From the NCBI RefSeq assembly GCF_023330665.1, contig NZ_CP097127.1:310001-374000 (forward strand): DNA of 64,000 bases, written 5' to 3'. Below are positions 10,403-18,485 of this stretch, piece after piece; the stretch's first letter is position 1; the number at the start of each line of letters is the position of its first letter. The position numbers and the translations under genes are program-made. The notes under the pieces are model-generated. The model was not told the DNA's origin. It did no database searches and was given only the letters and a program-made list of their open reading frames with translations. Source of the stretch: Conexibacter sp. S30A1. GTDB taxonomy: Bacteria > Actinomycetota > Thermoleophilia > Solirubrobacterales > Solirubrobacteraceae.

Positions 10403-11752
10403 ATGCTCTGCGTCCCATCTTCGCTGAACGAGCTGCTTGTCCTGTTTGAGTCGTGTTTCACCCGTCCCACGTTTGAGACGTTCCGGGGGGTGTTGGTCGG
10501 TCAGGTCTCGCAGACCTCTCTGCGGTGCGTGACCGGGATGCTGACAGGCTCAAGGCTGTCGGGGGTGTGGCATCACGCGCGTTGCCACCGGTTCTTCGCC
10601 AATGCCCGCTGGTCCGTGGACGAGCTCGGGTTACGGCTCGCCTGCCTGATCGTTGAGCGGTTCACAGAACCGGGTGCGAGCGTGCTGGTCGCGGTCGACG
10701 ACACGCTCCTGAAACGCAGGGGACGCCGGATCCACGGCACCTTCTGGCATCACGACGCGACCGCCAACAGCCGCTCAGGCTCGGTCGCGTGGGGGAACAA
10801 CTGGATCGTGGCCGGGATCTGTGTCAAGCTGCCGTTCCTGCAGCGCACCGTATGTTTGCCGGTCCTGTTCCGGCTCTGGCAGCCGCGGCGCGAACAGTTC
10901 GTCAAGCAGCACAAGCCCGATCCTGAGCGGCCCGGGAAGGTCAAGCTGGCCAGGGCGATGGTCTGCCTGCTCGCCAAACGGCTGCCGGATCGCCAGATCA
11001 ACGTGGTCGGTGACAGCGCCTACATCAGCCAGGCGTGGCGTGCTGCACCCAAGCGGGTGACGATCACATCGAGGCTGCGTAGCAACGCGGTGATCTACGC
11101 CCCTGCGCCGCCGCGCACCGGCAAACGCGGCCGGCCACGCAAATGGGGCAAACAGCTTGAAAGCCTTCAACAGATCGCAGCCGACCCCGCCACCGAATGG
11201 GTAAAGACGACCGTCAGGCGCTACAGCAAAACCGAGACGCTCGAGCTGGCTGAGATCAACTGCCTGTGGGAGCCGCTCGGCGCCGAAACCCCGGTCCGTG
11301 TGATCCTCGTCAAAGACGACACCAAGCCGTGCGGCTACCAGATCGCGCTGATCACCACCGACCTTCACGCCACCGCCGCGCAGATCGTCGAACGCTACGC
11401 AGACCGCTGGCCGATCGAAGTCGCCTTCCAGGACGGCAAAGAACTGTTCGGCGTCGGTGATGCCCGCAACCGGACCGAGAAAGCCGTGCAACGGACCGTC
11501 CCATTCCAGTTCTTGGCGATGGACCTCACGATCATCTGGTACGCGCTCTACGGACATCACCCCGACATCGTCACAGAGCATCGCGCCCGCGCCCCCTGGT
11601 ATGTCTCCAAGACCACCCCATCATTCCAGGACATGCTCGCCAAGCTACGACGAGTGATCATCGCCACCCAATTTCAACCCGAACAGGCCCGAACCCCCAC
11701 AACCCAGGAAATCAACCAAGTCCAGCAAGCATGGGCAGCCGCCGGCCTATGA
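10403..11752 (+). CDS. IS4-superfamily DDE transposase
   Basis: 449 residues from the ATG giving [18 protein letters not shown], chosen because a GGAGG ribosome site lies upstream; a longer frame from 10274 is possible but its first 43 residues look non-coding. Catalytic acidic residues are seen in [12 protein letters not shown] (first Asp), VVGDSAYIS (second Asp) and the C1 motif [15 protein letters not shown]. The last exactly fits the Y-(2)-R-(3)-E-(6)-K signature of IS4-type enzymes and supplies the catalytic Glu. It cuts and joins the element ends. No frameshift or internal stop is visible, so it should be active. The stop is 15 bases from the right end of the element. Confidence 0.93.
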   Translation: MLCVPSSLNELLVLFESCFTRPTFETFRGVLVGQVSQTSLRCVTGMLTGSRLSGVWHHARCHRFFANARWSVDELGLRLACLIVERFTEPGASVLVAVDDTLLKRRGRRIHGTFWHHDATANSRSGSVAWGNNWIVAGICVKLPFLQRTVCLPVLFRLWQPRREQFVKQHKPDPERPGKVKLARAMVCLLAKRLPDRQINVVGDSAYISQAWRAAPKRVTITSRLRSNAVIYAPAPPRTGKRGRPRKWGKQLESLQQIAADPATEWVKTTVRRYSKTETLELAEINCLWEPLGAETPVRVILVKDDTKPCGYQIALITTDLHATAAQIVERYADRWPIEVAFQDGKELFGVGDARNRTEKAVQRTVPFQFLAMDLTIIWYALYGHHPDIVTEHRARAPWYVSKTTPSFQDMLAKLRRVIIATQFQPEQARTPTTQEINQVQQAWAAAGL

Positions 11753-11754
11753 AC

Positions 11755-11767
11755 TGCGAAACCCGAG
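11755..11767 (+). repeat. IS right terminal inverted repeat
   Basis: TGCGAAACCCGAG, the exact complement of the left terminal repeat. Confidence 0.92.
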
Positions 11768-11773
11768 TTCTGA
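11768..11773 (+). repeat. Target-site duplication, right copy
   Basis: TTCTGA, the second copy of the insertion-site duplication; it continues into intact porC sequence. Confidence 0.9.
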
Positions 11774-11882
11774 GCCGAAGCTGGGAAACGCCTGCGCTTG
11801 GCGGTCCTCGCGGAAGGCGGCGACCGCCAACAGCTCGGCTGAGGTCACGACACCCTGGCCACCGCGCCCATGAATGCGTGTC

Positions 11883-12581
11883 TCAAACATGCCGGGGCGC
11901 TCTGCGCGCATCTCGCTCACGTTTGTTCTGCACGAGCAGCTCGGTGACCTCGGCATCGCTCGGCAGCCGATCGTTGGCGTACAGGCTTGAGGTTGCAGGT
12001 GTCTGCTTAGCAGTGGCCAGGCAGATCAGCTCGTCGACCCAGTCGACCAGGGTCTCGGCGGTGCTCAGGCCCGCGAGCGGCACCGCCAGCGTCACATGCT
12101 GGGCGCCGCGGTCGCGCACCTCACACGCCGCCGCCGCAGCGAGCTCCTCGTCGGCGACAGTGTCGGCGACAAGCAGCACCTCGCGTCCGCTCAGTGACAC
12201 ACGCCCGCCGGCGGCGTGCCAGCTGTGGGTCTGGCGTTCGAGGCGTTGCTGTGCGTCGATGATCTCGGTGTCGGCTGCCTCTGGCCGCGCGTTCACGGCC
12301 GTCAGGTGTCTGCGGTCAAAGAGCGTGACCGCGCCCTCGGCCGCGGCGCCAAAGCGCCTGCTGGGGCCCCGGCCAAGCGTCAGCGGCTGTACCGCAACGG
12401 CGTCGAGCGGCGCCTCCAGGGCCCGTGCCACCTCGGCCGCGACCGGTACCGCGCCGGGGCCGATGGCGACCACGACGGGCTCGTGGGAGCGGTAGCCGCC
12501 GAGCCGCTGCGCCAGGCGCAGGCCGGCATCGCCGCGGTCCGCAAAGCGGGGTGTCTGAGAGGTGCCTGACGCTGTTGCCAC
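11883..12581 (-). CDS. PRTase-fold protein with degenerate PRPP loop, first gene of the PFOR operon
   Basis: 232 residues from a GTG that gives [17 protein letters not shown]; the open frame continues upstream to 12758, but that would overlap pdxH and is not family-like. [15 protein letters not shown] and [20 protein letters not shown] match the N-terminal half of stand-alone phosphoribosyltransferase-domain proteins (usual forms FRDR.DAG..LA and ALPRGGVPVA). The PRPP-binding strand, normally like VILVDDGLATGAT, here reads [15 protein letters not shown]: the Thr/Gly of the loop and one of the acidic pair are lost. Catalysis as a PRTase is therefore doubtful. Its stop overlaps the porC start (ATGTTTGA), so it is coupled to the oxidoreductase genes. 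Function unknown; a regulatory or assembly role is only a guess. Confidence 0.7.
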   Translation of the reverse strand: MATASGTSQTPRFADRGDAGLRLAQRLGGYRSHEPVVVAIGPGAVPVAAEVARALEAPLDAVAVQPLTLGRGPSRRFGAAAEGAVTLFDRRHLTAVNARPEAADTEIIDAQQRLERQTHSWHAAGGRVSLSGREVLLVADTVADEELAAAAACEVRDRGAQHVTLAVPLAGLSTAETLVDWVDELICLATAKQTPATSSLYANDRLPSDAEVTELLVQNKRERDARRAPRHV

Positions 12582-12736
12582 ACCACGATGATCCTGGGCT
12601 GCGGGCCGAGTGACATCGTGGAAGTCACGCACACGGCTACGGTCTAGTACGCGTCGTGGATTGCGCGAAACGCGCTCGGGCCTGGTGCGCGCTTGCGAGG
12701 CTTCGCTCTCCCGCTGATTCGACGTAACCTCGTGCC

Positions 12737-13354
12737 ATGACCAACGCGATAGTCCCACTGCGGGAGCAGGATGTTGACCCCGATCCGCTGCGGCAGTTCA
12801 CCGCGTGGTTCGGGCTCGCCGCCCAGACAGGGCTGGCCCAGCCGGAGGCGGCGGTCGTAGCGACCGCAACGCCGGACGGCGCCCCATCGGCGCGATACGT
12901 GCTCGTCAAGCGTTTCGACGAGCGCGGCTTCGTCTTCTTCTCCAACTATGACAGCCGGAAGGGCCGGGAGCTTCACGACAACCCCCGTGCTGCGCTGCTG
13001 TTCTACTGGGAGCCGCTGGCAAGGCAGGTGCGTATCGAGGGGCCGGTTGAGCGTGTCTCGGCCGAGGAGACGGCCGCCTACGTACACAGTCGCCCGCGCC
13101 GCAGCCAGCTGAGCGCGCTGGCATCGCCCCAGAGCCAGGTGATCGCTGGCCGTGAGTGGCTTGAGCAGCGCGTGGCAGAAATCGCCGAGCGTTACGCGAC
13201 CGGCGAGCTGCCGCTGCCGGAGACCTGGGGTGGGCTGCGTGTGCGGCCTGTCAGCTATGAGTTCTGGCAGCTGCGCGACGACAGGCTCCACGACCGCATC
13301 CGTTACCTGCCGGAGCGGGGCTCAGGCTGGCGGCTCGAGCGGTTGGCGCCCTGA
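12737..13354 (+). CDS. pdxH: Pyridoxamine 5'-phosphate oxidase
   Basis: 205 residues. FMN enzyme that oxidises pyridoxine/pyridoxamine 5'-phosphate to pyridoxal 5'-phosphate, the last step of vitamin B6 synthesis and salvage. Clear PdxH signatures: MVLATATPDG-like start (VVATATPDGAPSARYVLVK), GFVFFSNYDSRKG.EL, PR.ALLFYWEPL.RQVRIEG, and the C-terminal RVRPVSYEFWQ followed by LHDRIRYL. Full length. It stops 2 bases from the end of the convergent methyltransferase gene, with no room for a separate terminator. The product would serve the PLP enzymes seen nearby (SufS-like and HpnO), though no operon link exists. Confidence 0.95.
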   Translation: MTNAIVPLREQDVDPDPLRQFTAWFGLAAQTGLAQPEAAVVATATPDGAPSARYVLVKRFDERGFVFFSNYDSRKGRELHDNPRAALLFYWEPLARQVRIEGPVERVSAEETAAYVHSRPRRSQLSALASPQSQVIAGREWLEQRVAEIAERYATGELPLPETWGGLRVRPVSYEFWQLRDDRLHDRIRYLPERGSGWRLERLAP

Positions 13355-13356
13355 GC

Positions 13357-14229
13357 CTAGGCTGCGAGCGCCGCACGCAGCGCGGCGATGTGGGCTGGGG
13401 TCGAGCCGCAGCAGCCACCCAGGATGCGGGCGCCGGCGTCTTTGAAACCGGCGACCGTCGCGCCGAAGGACTCGGGGCTCTCGGGGTAGACGACCCCCTG
13501 CGCGGTGACCTGGGGGACGCCCGCGTTCGGCTTGATCCAGAGCGGGGTGTTCGTTCCGGTCGCCGTGAACTCGGCGAGCACGGCGGCCATGTCCTCGAGC
13601 GAGCGCCCGCAGTTGGCGCCGACGGCGGCCAGTCCGAGCGGCTCGGTGGCGGCGATCACCTGGGTGGGGCTGAGCCCCATCATCGTGCGAGTGCCCTGGT
13701 CGAAGCTGAAGGAGGCGACCAGTGGCAGGTTCGTCGCGGCCTGCACCGCTTCGACCGCCCACAGCGCCTCGTCCAGTGCGAAGAACGTCTCGAGCACCAG
13801 GAGGTCCACGCCGCCATCGGCCAGGGCGCGGGCCTGCTCGGCGAAGGCGGCCACCGCCGCGTCGTGCCCGAGTGGCCCGAGCGGCTCGACCAGCTGGCCG
13901 GTCGGACCGATCGAGCCGGCGACCAACGTCTCGCCGCCGACCGCCTCGCGCGCGAGCTCGGCCGCGCGTCGGTTCAGTTCTTGTGCGCGGCCCGCGAGCG
14001 CCCCGTCGGCGAGCCGCACGGGTGAGCCGCCAAACGAGCAGGTGAGCACGAGCTCGGAGCCGGCCTGTGCGAAGCGGCGGTGCAGGTCGATCACGCGCTC
14101 GGGGGCGTCGAACACCCACTCCTCCGGGGCGACGCCCGGCTCCATCCCCATATCCTGGTAGTTGGTTCCGGTGGCGCCGTCGGCGAGCAGAATCCCGCCG
14201 CCTGCGAGCCGGTCGCTGAAGCTGAGCAT
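13357..14229 (-). CDS. Homocysteine S-methyltransferase family protein
   Basis: 290 residues forming a zinc-dependent methyltransferase barrel (Pfam S-methyl_trans type), the module used by MmuM, betaine-homocysteine methyltransferase and the N-terminal part of MetH. ILLADGATGTNYQ at the start, the zinc Cys in VGANCGRS and the C-terminal Cys pair in GGCCGSTPAHI are all present. It probably moves a methyl group from a sulfonium or ammonium donor to homocysteine to make methionine. No corrinoid or folate domain is attached, so it is not full-length MetH. The methyl donor cannot be predicted. The gene is monocistronic, ATG start. Confidence 0.87.
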   Translation of the reverse strand: MLSFSDRLAGGGILLADGATGTNYQDMGMEPGVAPEEWVFDAPERVIDLHRRFAQAGSELVLTCSFGGSPVRLADGALAGRAQELNRRAAELAREAVGGETLVAGSIGPTGQLVEPLGPLGHDAAVAAFAEQARALADGGVDLLVLETFFALDEALWAVEAVQAATNLPLVASFSFDQGTRTMMGLSPTQVIAATEPLGLAAVGANCGRSLEDMAAVLAEFTATGTNTPLWIKPNAGVPQVTAQGVVYPESPESFGATVAGFKDAGARILGGCCGSTPAHIAALRAALAA

Positions 14230-14330
14230 CGGCTCAAGGCTAGCCGAGCGCGGAGATCACCGGCCCACCGGGGGCGGCACGCTTCGGTTTAGACTTGCTG
14301 GCGCGCTCGCGCGAGGCGTGCGGGCGTCCC

Positions 14331-14413
14331 GCGGGCGTGGCGAAATTGGTAGACGCGCCGGCTTTAGGTGCCGGTGGGCTTTGCTCTTGGGGGTTCGAGT
14401 CCCTCCGCCCGCA
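14331..14413 (+). tRNA. tRNA-Leu (anticodon TAG)
   Basis: Acceptor GCGGGCG pairs with CGCCCGC, discriminator A. Anticodon stem CCGGC/GCCGG encloses TTTAGGT with anticodon TAG (codon CTA). The long variable arm and T-arm GGGTTCGAGTCCC identify a class II tRNA-Leu. Confidence 0.95.
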
Positions 14414-14418
14414 TCAAA

Positions 14419-14447
14419 CTGGGCCGGCGCATTGGGCGCCGGCCCAG
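14419..14447 (+). terminator. Hairpin terminator after tRNA-Leu(TAG)
   Basis: Perfect 12-bp inverted repeat CTGGGCCGGCGC / GCGCCGGCCCAG with a 5-base loop, 5 bases after the tRNA. It is followed by AATCAAAACC rather than a U-run. Confidence 0.65.
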
Positions 14448-14484
14448 AATCAAAACCGGCCAGCTGGGGGTCGCGGCCGACGTG

Positions 14485-14898
14485 TCAGCCGGCCAGCGAC
14501 GTGGGCTCCTCCGTGCGGCGGCGGACATCCTCGTGGTGGGTCACCCGCAACTCGTGCACGACGCGTTCGGTGCTCCACTCATGGATGACCAGGCCGATCG
14601 CGCTCAGCGCCATGACGGCGACCGCTGAGCCGAACGACCACCACTTGGCGGTGCCGGAGTTCAATGCGAGCACCTCGACGATCATCCACGCGCCGATCAG
14701 GGCGGTGAGGAAGTCAAGGCCACGCTGCTCGATCGTGTCCAGCCCCGCGTCAGCGCCGGCGATCACGATCGCGAGCGCCCCGCCGACCACGAACATCCAC
14801 TGCAGTGTGCTGCCGGTCCAAGCTCCCTCCTGTGAGACAACCACGAGGAAAGCGCCGACGATCAACAGGGCCAGCCGGGAGATGAAGTGCAGACGCAT
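14485..14898 (-). CDS. Four-helix membrane protein of unknown function
   Basis: 137 residues. Four hydrophobic segments are visible (about residues 6-22, 33-48, 62-80 and 87-104), followed by a charged, His-containing cytoplasmic-type tail of about 30 residues (HELRVTHHEDVRRR). No catalytic motif is recognisable; the size and layout resemble small SPW-type or DUF membrane proteins of actinobacteria, but no SPW motif is present. An AGGAG ribosome site lies just before the ATG on the minus strand. It sits alone between tRNA-Leu and the M48 protease gene. Confidence 0.7.
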   Translation of the reverse strand: MRLHFISRLALLIVGAFLVVVSQEGAWTGSTLQWMFVVGGALAIVIAGADAGLDTIEQRGLDFLTALIGAWMIVEVLALNSGTAKWWSFGSAVAVMALSAIGLVIHEWSTERVVHELRVTHHEDVRRRTEEPTSLAG

Positions 14899-15009
14899 TT
14901 TGCGCTCCTTTCACCATGCGGCGGGCGTGTCCGGTGCGAATCCGGACAGTCCGTCTATTGTTGATGTTGCAACTAAAGGATAGCGCGGCCGGGCCCGTTT
15001 CCGGGGCGC

Positions 15010-16029
15010 TCAGCTGTCGGAATCGCCGCGCCCGCCGCGGTTGCGCAGCCAGCCGGCGAGCTGGTCGGCGGCGCTGCCCATCTGGCTGCCGAGGCTCGTG
15101 ACGTTCTCGCCGATGTCGCGGAAGGTCGAGCGGAAGCGCTCGGCGTAGAACTCCATGGCGTCGCTGGCCTCGGCGCGGACATCGGCCTCCTGGTCGCGGG
15201 TGCGGTAGTCGCCGCGCAGGATCCGGTCGTACTCGCCGCTCTGCACCCAGCGCATGACCTCCGAGACGCGCCTGACCGCGTAGGGGTGGGTCACGTTGAT
15301 CTCCCAGAAGAAGCGTCGCACCCGATCGGAGGGGTCATCCCAGTTCTCGTACTGCATCGCCTGCGCCATGAACGCGTCGAGGTTGAGCTCCTCGGCGGGC
15401 AGGCCCGAGGCCGCGACCATCAACATGCGGCAGACGATCTGCGGGTCGCGCACGACCAGCGTCGCGGCCCGGTCACAGCTCAGCTCGGCGGCGCGGTACC
15501 ACTCGAGCAGGACCGTCTTGACGGCGCGGAACGGCAGCCCCAGCAGCATCGGCAGTGAGCCGCCGGCGGCCAGCAGGATGTTGAGCGCGGTGATATAGAG
15601 CACGTGATCTGAGAGCACATGCCCGAGCTCGTGGCCCAGGATCGCCCGTTGCTCGCCGGCTCCGAGTCGCTTGAGCACCGCGGAGTCGACGACGATGATC
15701 GGCTTGCGCGAGCCGATCGTCACGGCCATGCCCGGGACCGGTGTGGTCAGGTAGAGGTCGTAGGTCTCCGGCAGATCGAGGATGCGGATCGCCGCCCGGT
15801 GCGAGGACCACAGCTCGGGCACCTGCTCCTCTGAAACCTTCAGTGAGGTGCCCAGGTAGAACTGGCGCAGCGCGCGCTCGTAGCGCCATTCGATCAGCTT
15901 GCGCACCAGCGTCTCGAGCATCGGGATCGACCTGAGCGCCGCCGTTGCGGCGCGATCCGCCGGGTGCTCGTAGGCCTTGGGCGAGATGTTGATGTACGGC
16001 TCGACGTTGTCGAGGGCGACACCGGTCAC
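15010..16029 (-). CDS. M48-family zinc metalloprotease
   Basis: 339 residues. Contains the gluzincin motif in AILGHELGHVLSDHVL (HExxH, about residues 136-140), a hydrophobic pair of helices after it, and the third zinc ligand region in EWYRAAELSCDRAA. This is the layout of HtpX/Ste24-type peptidases that degrade misfolded membrane proteins. The domain is flanked by an N-terminal region about 100 residues long and a C-terminal segment predicted to be amphipathic (FRDIGENVTSLGSQMGSAADQL). No clear N-terminal membrane anchor is seen, unlike HtpX. Start is GTG (complement of CAC at 16027-16029). Monocistronic and divergent from the ROK kinase. Confidence 0.88.
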   Translation of the reverse strand: MTGVALDNVEPYINISPKAYEHPADRAATAALRSIPMLETLVRKLIEWRYERALRQFYLGTSLKVSEEQVPELWSSHRAAIRILDLPETYDLYLTTPVPGMAVTIGSRKPIIVVDSAVLKRLGAGEQRAILGHELGHVLSDHVLYITALNILLAAGGSLPMLLGLPFRAVKTVLLEWYRAAELSCDRAATLVVRDPQIVCRMLMVAASGLPAEELNLDAFMAQAMQYENWDDPSDRVRRFFWEINVTHPYAVRRVSEVMRWVQSGEYDRILRGDYRTRDQEADVRAEASDAMEFYAERFRSTFRDIGENVTSLGSQMGSAADQLAGWLRNRGGRGDSDS

Positions 16030-16091
16030 CCGACGAAGCCTATACGTTCAAGCAAGCGGCCGCGCGGGTAGAGCAGACGCTGAATAATCCG

Positions 16092-17072
16092 ATGATGAGC
16101 ACAACACAAGAGCAACCGGTCCTGCGCGGCGGCATCGACCTCGGCGGCACGAAGATCGAGGCGATCGTCGTGGACGCTGCAAACCAGGTGTTGGGGTCGG
16201 CTCGCCACCCGACGCCGACCAGTGGCGGTCCCGCGGATGTGGCTGCGGAGATGGCAGCGACGATGAAGGAGGCGGCGGCGGGCGCGGGCACGTCCACCGC
16301 TGCGCTGCGCGGTGTGGGCGTCGGATCACCGGGGTCAGTGGACGCGGCGGCGGGAACGATCTCGAGTGCCGGCAACCTGCCAGGCTGGGAAGGCAGCTAC
16401 GCGCTGGCAGCCGAGCTCGGCAAGCTGCTGGAAACGCGTGTGGCCGTCGGCAACGACGTCCAGGTGGCGATCGGCGCCGAGTACGCGCTGGGCCCTGCCA
16501 AACGCTACAACTCACTGATCGGCGTCTTCTGGGGTACCGGGGTGGGCGGGGGCCTGATCCTCGATCGAAAGCCGTGGCGTGGTCGTGGCGGCGCGGGCGA
16601 GATCGGGCACATGGTCATTCACGTGGGCGGTCGTCACTGCCCGTGTGGGAACGAGGGCTGCGTTGAGGCCTACGCGGGTCGCGCGGCAATGGAGGCCCAC
16701 GCCCGGCACGAGATGGAGCAGGGGCGCAAGTCGCATCTGCTGAAGCTGATGGAGGAGAAGCAGCGGGTGCGCTTCACCAGTGCCGTGTGGGCGGCGGCGG
16801 TGGACCGTGGCGACGAGCTCGCGATCGAACTGATTGACGGGGCGGTTGCGGCGCTCGGGGCGGGTGCAGCCTCCGCGGTCAACCTGCTCGATGTGGAGGC
16901 GGTGCTGATCGGCGGTGGGCTGGGGGTGCGCTTCGGTGAGGAGTACGTCAAGCGGATCCGCGAGGCGATGGAGAAGCACCTCTTCCGTGGACACACGATG
17001 CCCGATGTGCAGCTGGTTTCACTCGGCGATCTCGGCGGGGCGCTCGGCGCTGCGCTCCTGGTGGTTGACTGA
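16092..17072 (+). CDS. ROK-family sugar kinase (glucokinase-like)
   Basis: 326 residues. ATP-dependent hexose kinase of the ROK family. GIDLGGTKIEAIVVD is the N-terminal phosphate-binding motif; GVGVGSPGSVD and AVGNDVQVAIGAEY give the catalytic-Asp region; the ROK zinc motif HCPCGNEGCVEAYAG contains all expected Cys residues. Length fits glucokinases rather than NagC-type repressors, because no helix-turn-helix precedes the kinase domain. It should commit glucose or a related sugar to glycolysis in the cytoplasm. The downstream Ser/Thr kinase gene begins 3 bases after its stop, suggesting co-transcription. The exact sugar is not predictable. Confidence 0.92.
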   Translation: MMSTTQEQPVLRGGIDLGGTKIEAIVVDAANQVLGSARHPTPTSGGPADVAAEMAATMKEAAAGAGTSTAALRGVGVGSPGSVDAAAGTISSAGNLPGWEGSYALAAELGKLLETRVAVGNDVQVAIGAEYALGPAKRYNSLIGVFWGTGVGGGLILDRKPWRGRGGAGEIGHMVIHVGGRHCPCGNEGCVEAYAGRAAMEAHARHEMEQGRKSHLLKLMEEKQRVRFTSAVWAAAVDRGDELAIELIDGAVAALGAGAASAVNLLDVEAVLIGGGLGVRFGEEYVKRIREAMEKHLFRGHTMPDVQLVSLGDLGGALGAALLVVD

Positions 17073-17075
17073 CGC

Positions 17076-18395
17076 GTGATCCTCGCGGGAAGATACGAGC
17101 TGGGCGAGGTGCTCGGGCGTGGTGGCATGGGGGTCGTGTATCGGGCCCGCGACTTGGCGCTTGAGCGTGTCGTGGCGGTCAAGTGCCTGCCTGCCACCAG
17201 CGCGGACGACCCGGTGGCGGTTGCCAGGTTCGAGCGTGAGGCGCTCGCGGCGGCGGCGCTGTCGCATCCGAACATCGTCACGGTGTTCGACGCGGGCCGC
17301 GACGGCGTGGAGCGCTTCATCGTCATGGAGTGCGTCAGCGGACGCAGCCTGGACAGGATCCTGAGCGAGACCGGCGCATTCGAGTGGCGGTTGGCGGTGG
17401 CCGTGGGCAGGCAGGTCGCCAGTGCGCTAGCGGCGGCGCATCAAGCCGGAATCGTGCACCGCGACATCAAGCCCGGGAACGTGATGCTTGACGATGCGGG
17501 GACCGTGAAGGTGCTTGATTTCGGCATCGTCAGGCTTGACCAGGGCGCCACGCTGACGCAGACCGCGACCGTGCTTGGCTCGGCTCAATACCTGGCTCCC
17601 GAGCTCGCGCACGGCGCCGAAGCGGACGCCCGCTCCGACATCTATGCGCTCGGGTGCGTGCTTTACGAGCTGCTCACAGGAGGGCCGCCGTTTCAGGGCG
17701 ATCAACCCGCGGCGGTTCTCGCTCAGCACATGAGCGCGTCGCCCCGGCAGGTGTGTGAGCTTGTGCCAGCCGTGCCGGTGGGGTTGAGCGAGCTGGTCGC
17801 TCGCCTGCTCGCCAAGGACCCTGCACGACGCCCGGCCGATGCCGCCGAGCTGGAAGCTGAGCTGGCGGAGATCGCGCAGGGCGACGATCCGCAGGCCGCG
17901 GTCACGCGCGTGCAGACGCTGGTGATGCCGGTCGCTGAGGCTGACGCCGCGGCGCTGGCGGCCACCGTGCCGTTACGAACGGGCGCCGTCGCAACGCGGC
18001 TCACGCGTCGTGCGGTTGCCGCCGGCACGCTGCTCGCTGCGGTGGTGGCGCTCACTCTCACCGGTTTGCTGGTCGGTGGGAGTGCGCGGCGAGCGGCCGT
18101 CACCGGCACGCACAGCCGCACTGGCGGGCACCGCCACGTGCGGGTCCGGCGCAAGCTCACGGCCAGCCACACCGCGGTGGCGTTGACGAGCACGACAGTC
18201 TCGACGGCGACGACCGGGACGACGGCGACGTCCGCCGGCGCGCAGAGCACGCCCGCACAGCAAAATCAGTCGGCCGGACAGCAGAACGGGCCGCCAGGAC
18301 AGCAGAACGGGCCACCCGGGCAGCTGCCCGGCGGCCCGCACGCCGGTGGCTTGCCGCCCGGTCAGGCCCGCAAGCTCGGCCCGCCCGCGCAGTGA
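17076..18395 (+). CDS. Transmembrane Ser/Thr protein kinase (PknB-like, no PASTA domains)
   Basis: 439 residues from a GTG. Kinase domain about residues 5-270: glycine loop LGRGGMGVVYRA, ATP Lys36 in VAVKCLP, catalytic HRDIKPGN with Asp130, DFG Asp148, and PELAHGAEADARSDIYALG as the APE/substrate region. A juxtamembrane segment leads to one transmembrane helix at about 312-335, then an extracellular tail rich in Thr, Ala, Gln and Pro with a repeated QQNGPPG unit. PASTA sensor domains of PknB are absent. It should phosphorylate cytoplasmic proteins in response to an unknown surface cue. It begins 3 bases after the ROK kinase gene and may be co-transcribed. Confidence 0.93.
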   Translation: MILAGRYELGEVLGRGGMGVVYRARDLALERVVAVKCLPATSADDPVAVARFEREALAAAALSHPNIVTVFDAGRDGVERFIVMECVSGRSLDRILSETGAFEWRLAVAVGRQVASALAAAHQAGIVHRDIKPGNVMLDDAGTVKVLDFGIVRLDQGATLTQTATVLGSAQYLAPELAHGAEADARSDIYALGCVLYELLTGGPPFQGDQPAAVLAQHMSASPRQVCELVPAVPVGLSELVARLLAKDPARRPADAAELEAELAEIAQGDDPQAAVTRVQTLVMPVAEADAAALAATVPLRTGAVATRLTRRAVAAGTLLAAVVALTLTGLLVGGSARRAAVTGTHSRTGGHRHVRVRRKLTASHTAVALTSTTVSTATTGTTATSAGAQSTPAQQNQSAGQQNGPPGQQNGPPGQLPGGPHAGGLPPGQARKLGPPAQ

Positions 18396-18485
18396 GCTCC
18401 GCTAGCCGCATGGATAGACCGTGCGCGCGAAAGCTGGCCAGCTGGAGGAGGCATGTCCGGCCGCTGCCAGCGACCATTGCGCCAT

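Larger units (their letters stand above)
10196..11767 (+). mobile_element. Complete IS4-superfamily insertion sequence, 1572 bp
   Basis: Both ends carry a perfect 13-bp terminal inverted repeat, CTCGGGTTTCGCA at 10196-10208 and its complement at 11755-11767, with weaker similarity beyond. The element is flanked by 6-bp direct repeats TTCTGA. It holds a single intact transposase gene reading against porC. Intact ends, intact transposase and an otherwise undamaged target frame indicate recent insertion. Assignment to the IS4 superfamily rests on the YREK signature of the transposase; the exact family (IS4, IS701 or a relative) is not settled, and a 6-bp duplication is shorter than the 9-13 bp usual for classic IS4. 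Confidence 0.93.
9716..11890 (-). pseudogene. porC: porC, gamma subunit of the 2-oxoacid:ferredoxin oxidoreductase, split by an insertion sequence
   Basis: The 5' part (11890 down to 11768, 41 codons) begins [20 protein letters not shown], the hallmark of PorC, and reads up to FPSFGSE. The 3' part (10189 down to 9716, 157 codons and stop) resumes RTGAPVVSFCRIDDRV. Removing the 1572-bp element and one copy of the 6-base duplication restores one continuous 198-residue frame, the normal length of gamma subunits, with no other lesion visible. The interrupted 5' reading frame hits a stop 6 codons into the element. The 3' part could restart at a GTG near 10174, but would lack the conserved GRGGQG segment. 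The gene overlaps the PRTase-like gene upstream (ATGTTTGA) and porA downstream, so polar effects are likely. Confidence 0.95.

Noticed and set aside
11747..11956. Complete small gene giving a 69-residue protein
   Set aside because: Its first 22 codons are upstream of the porC start and its last codons are IS sequence; it is the 5' fragment of the interrupted porC.
14295..14588. Frame with GVAKLVDAPALGAGGLCSWGF
   Set aside because: A translation of the tRNA-Leu(TAG) gene, not a protein.
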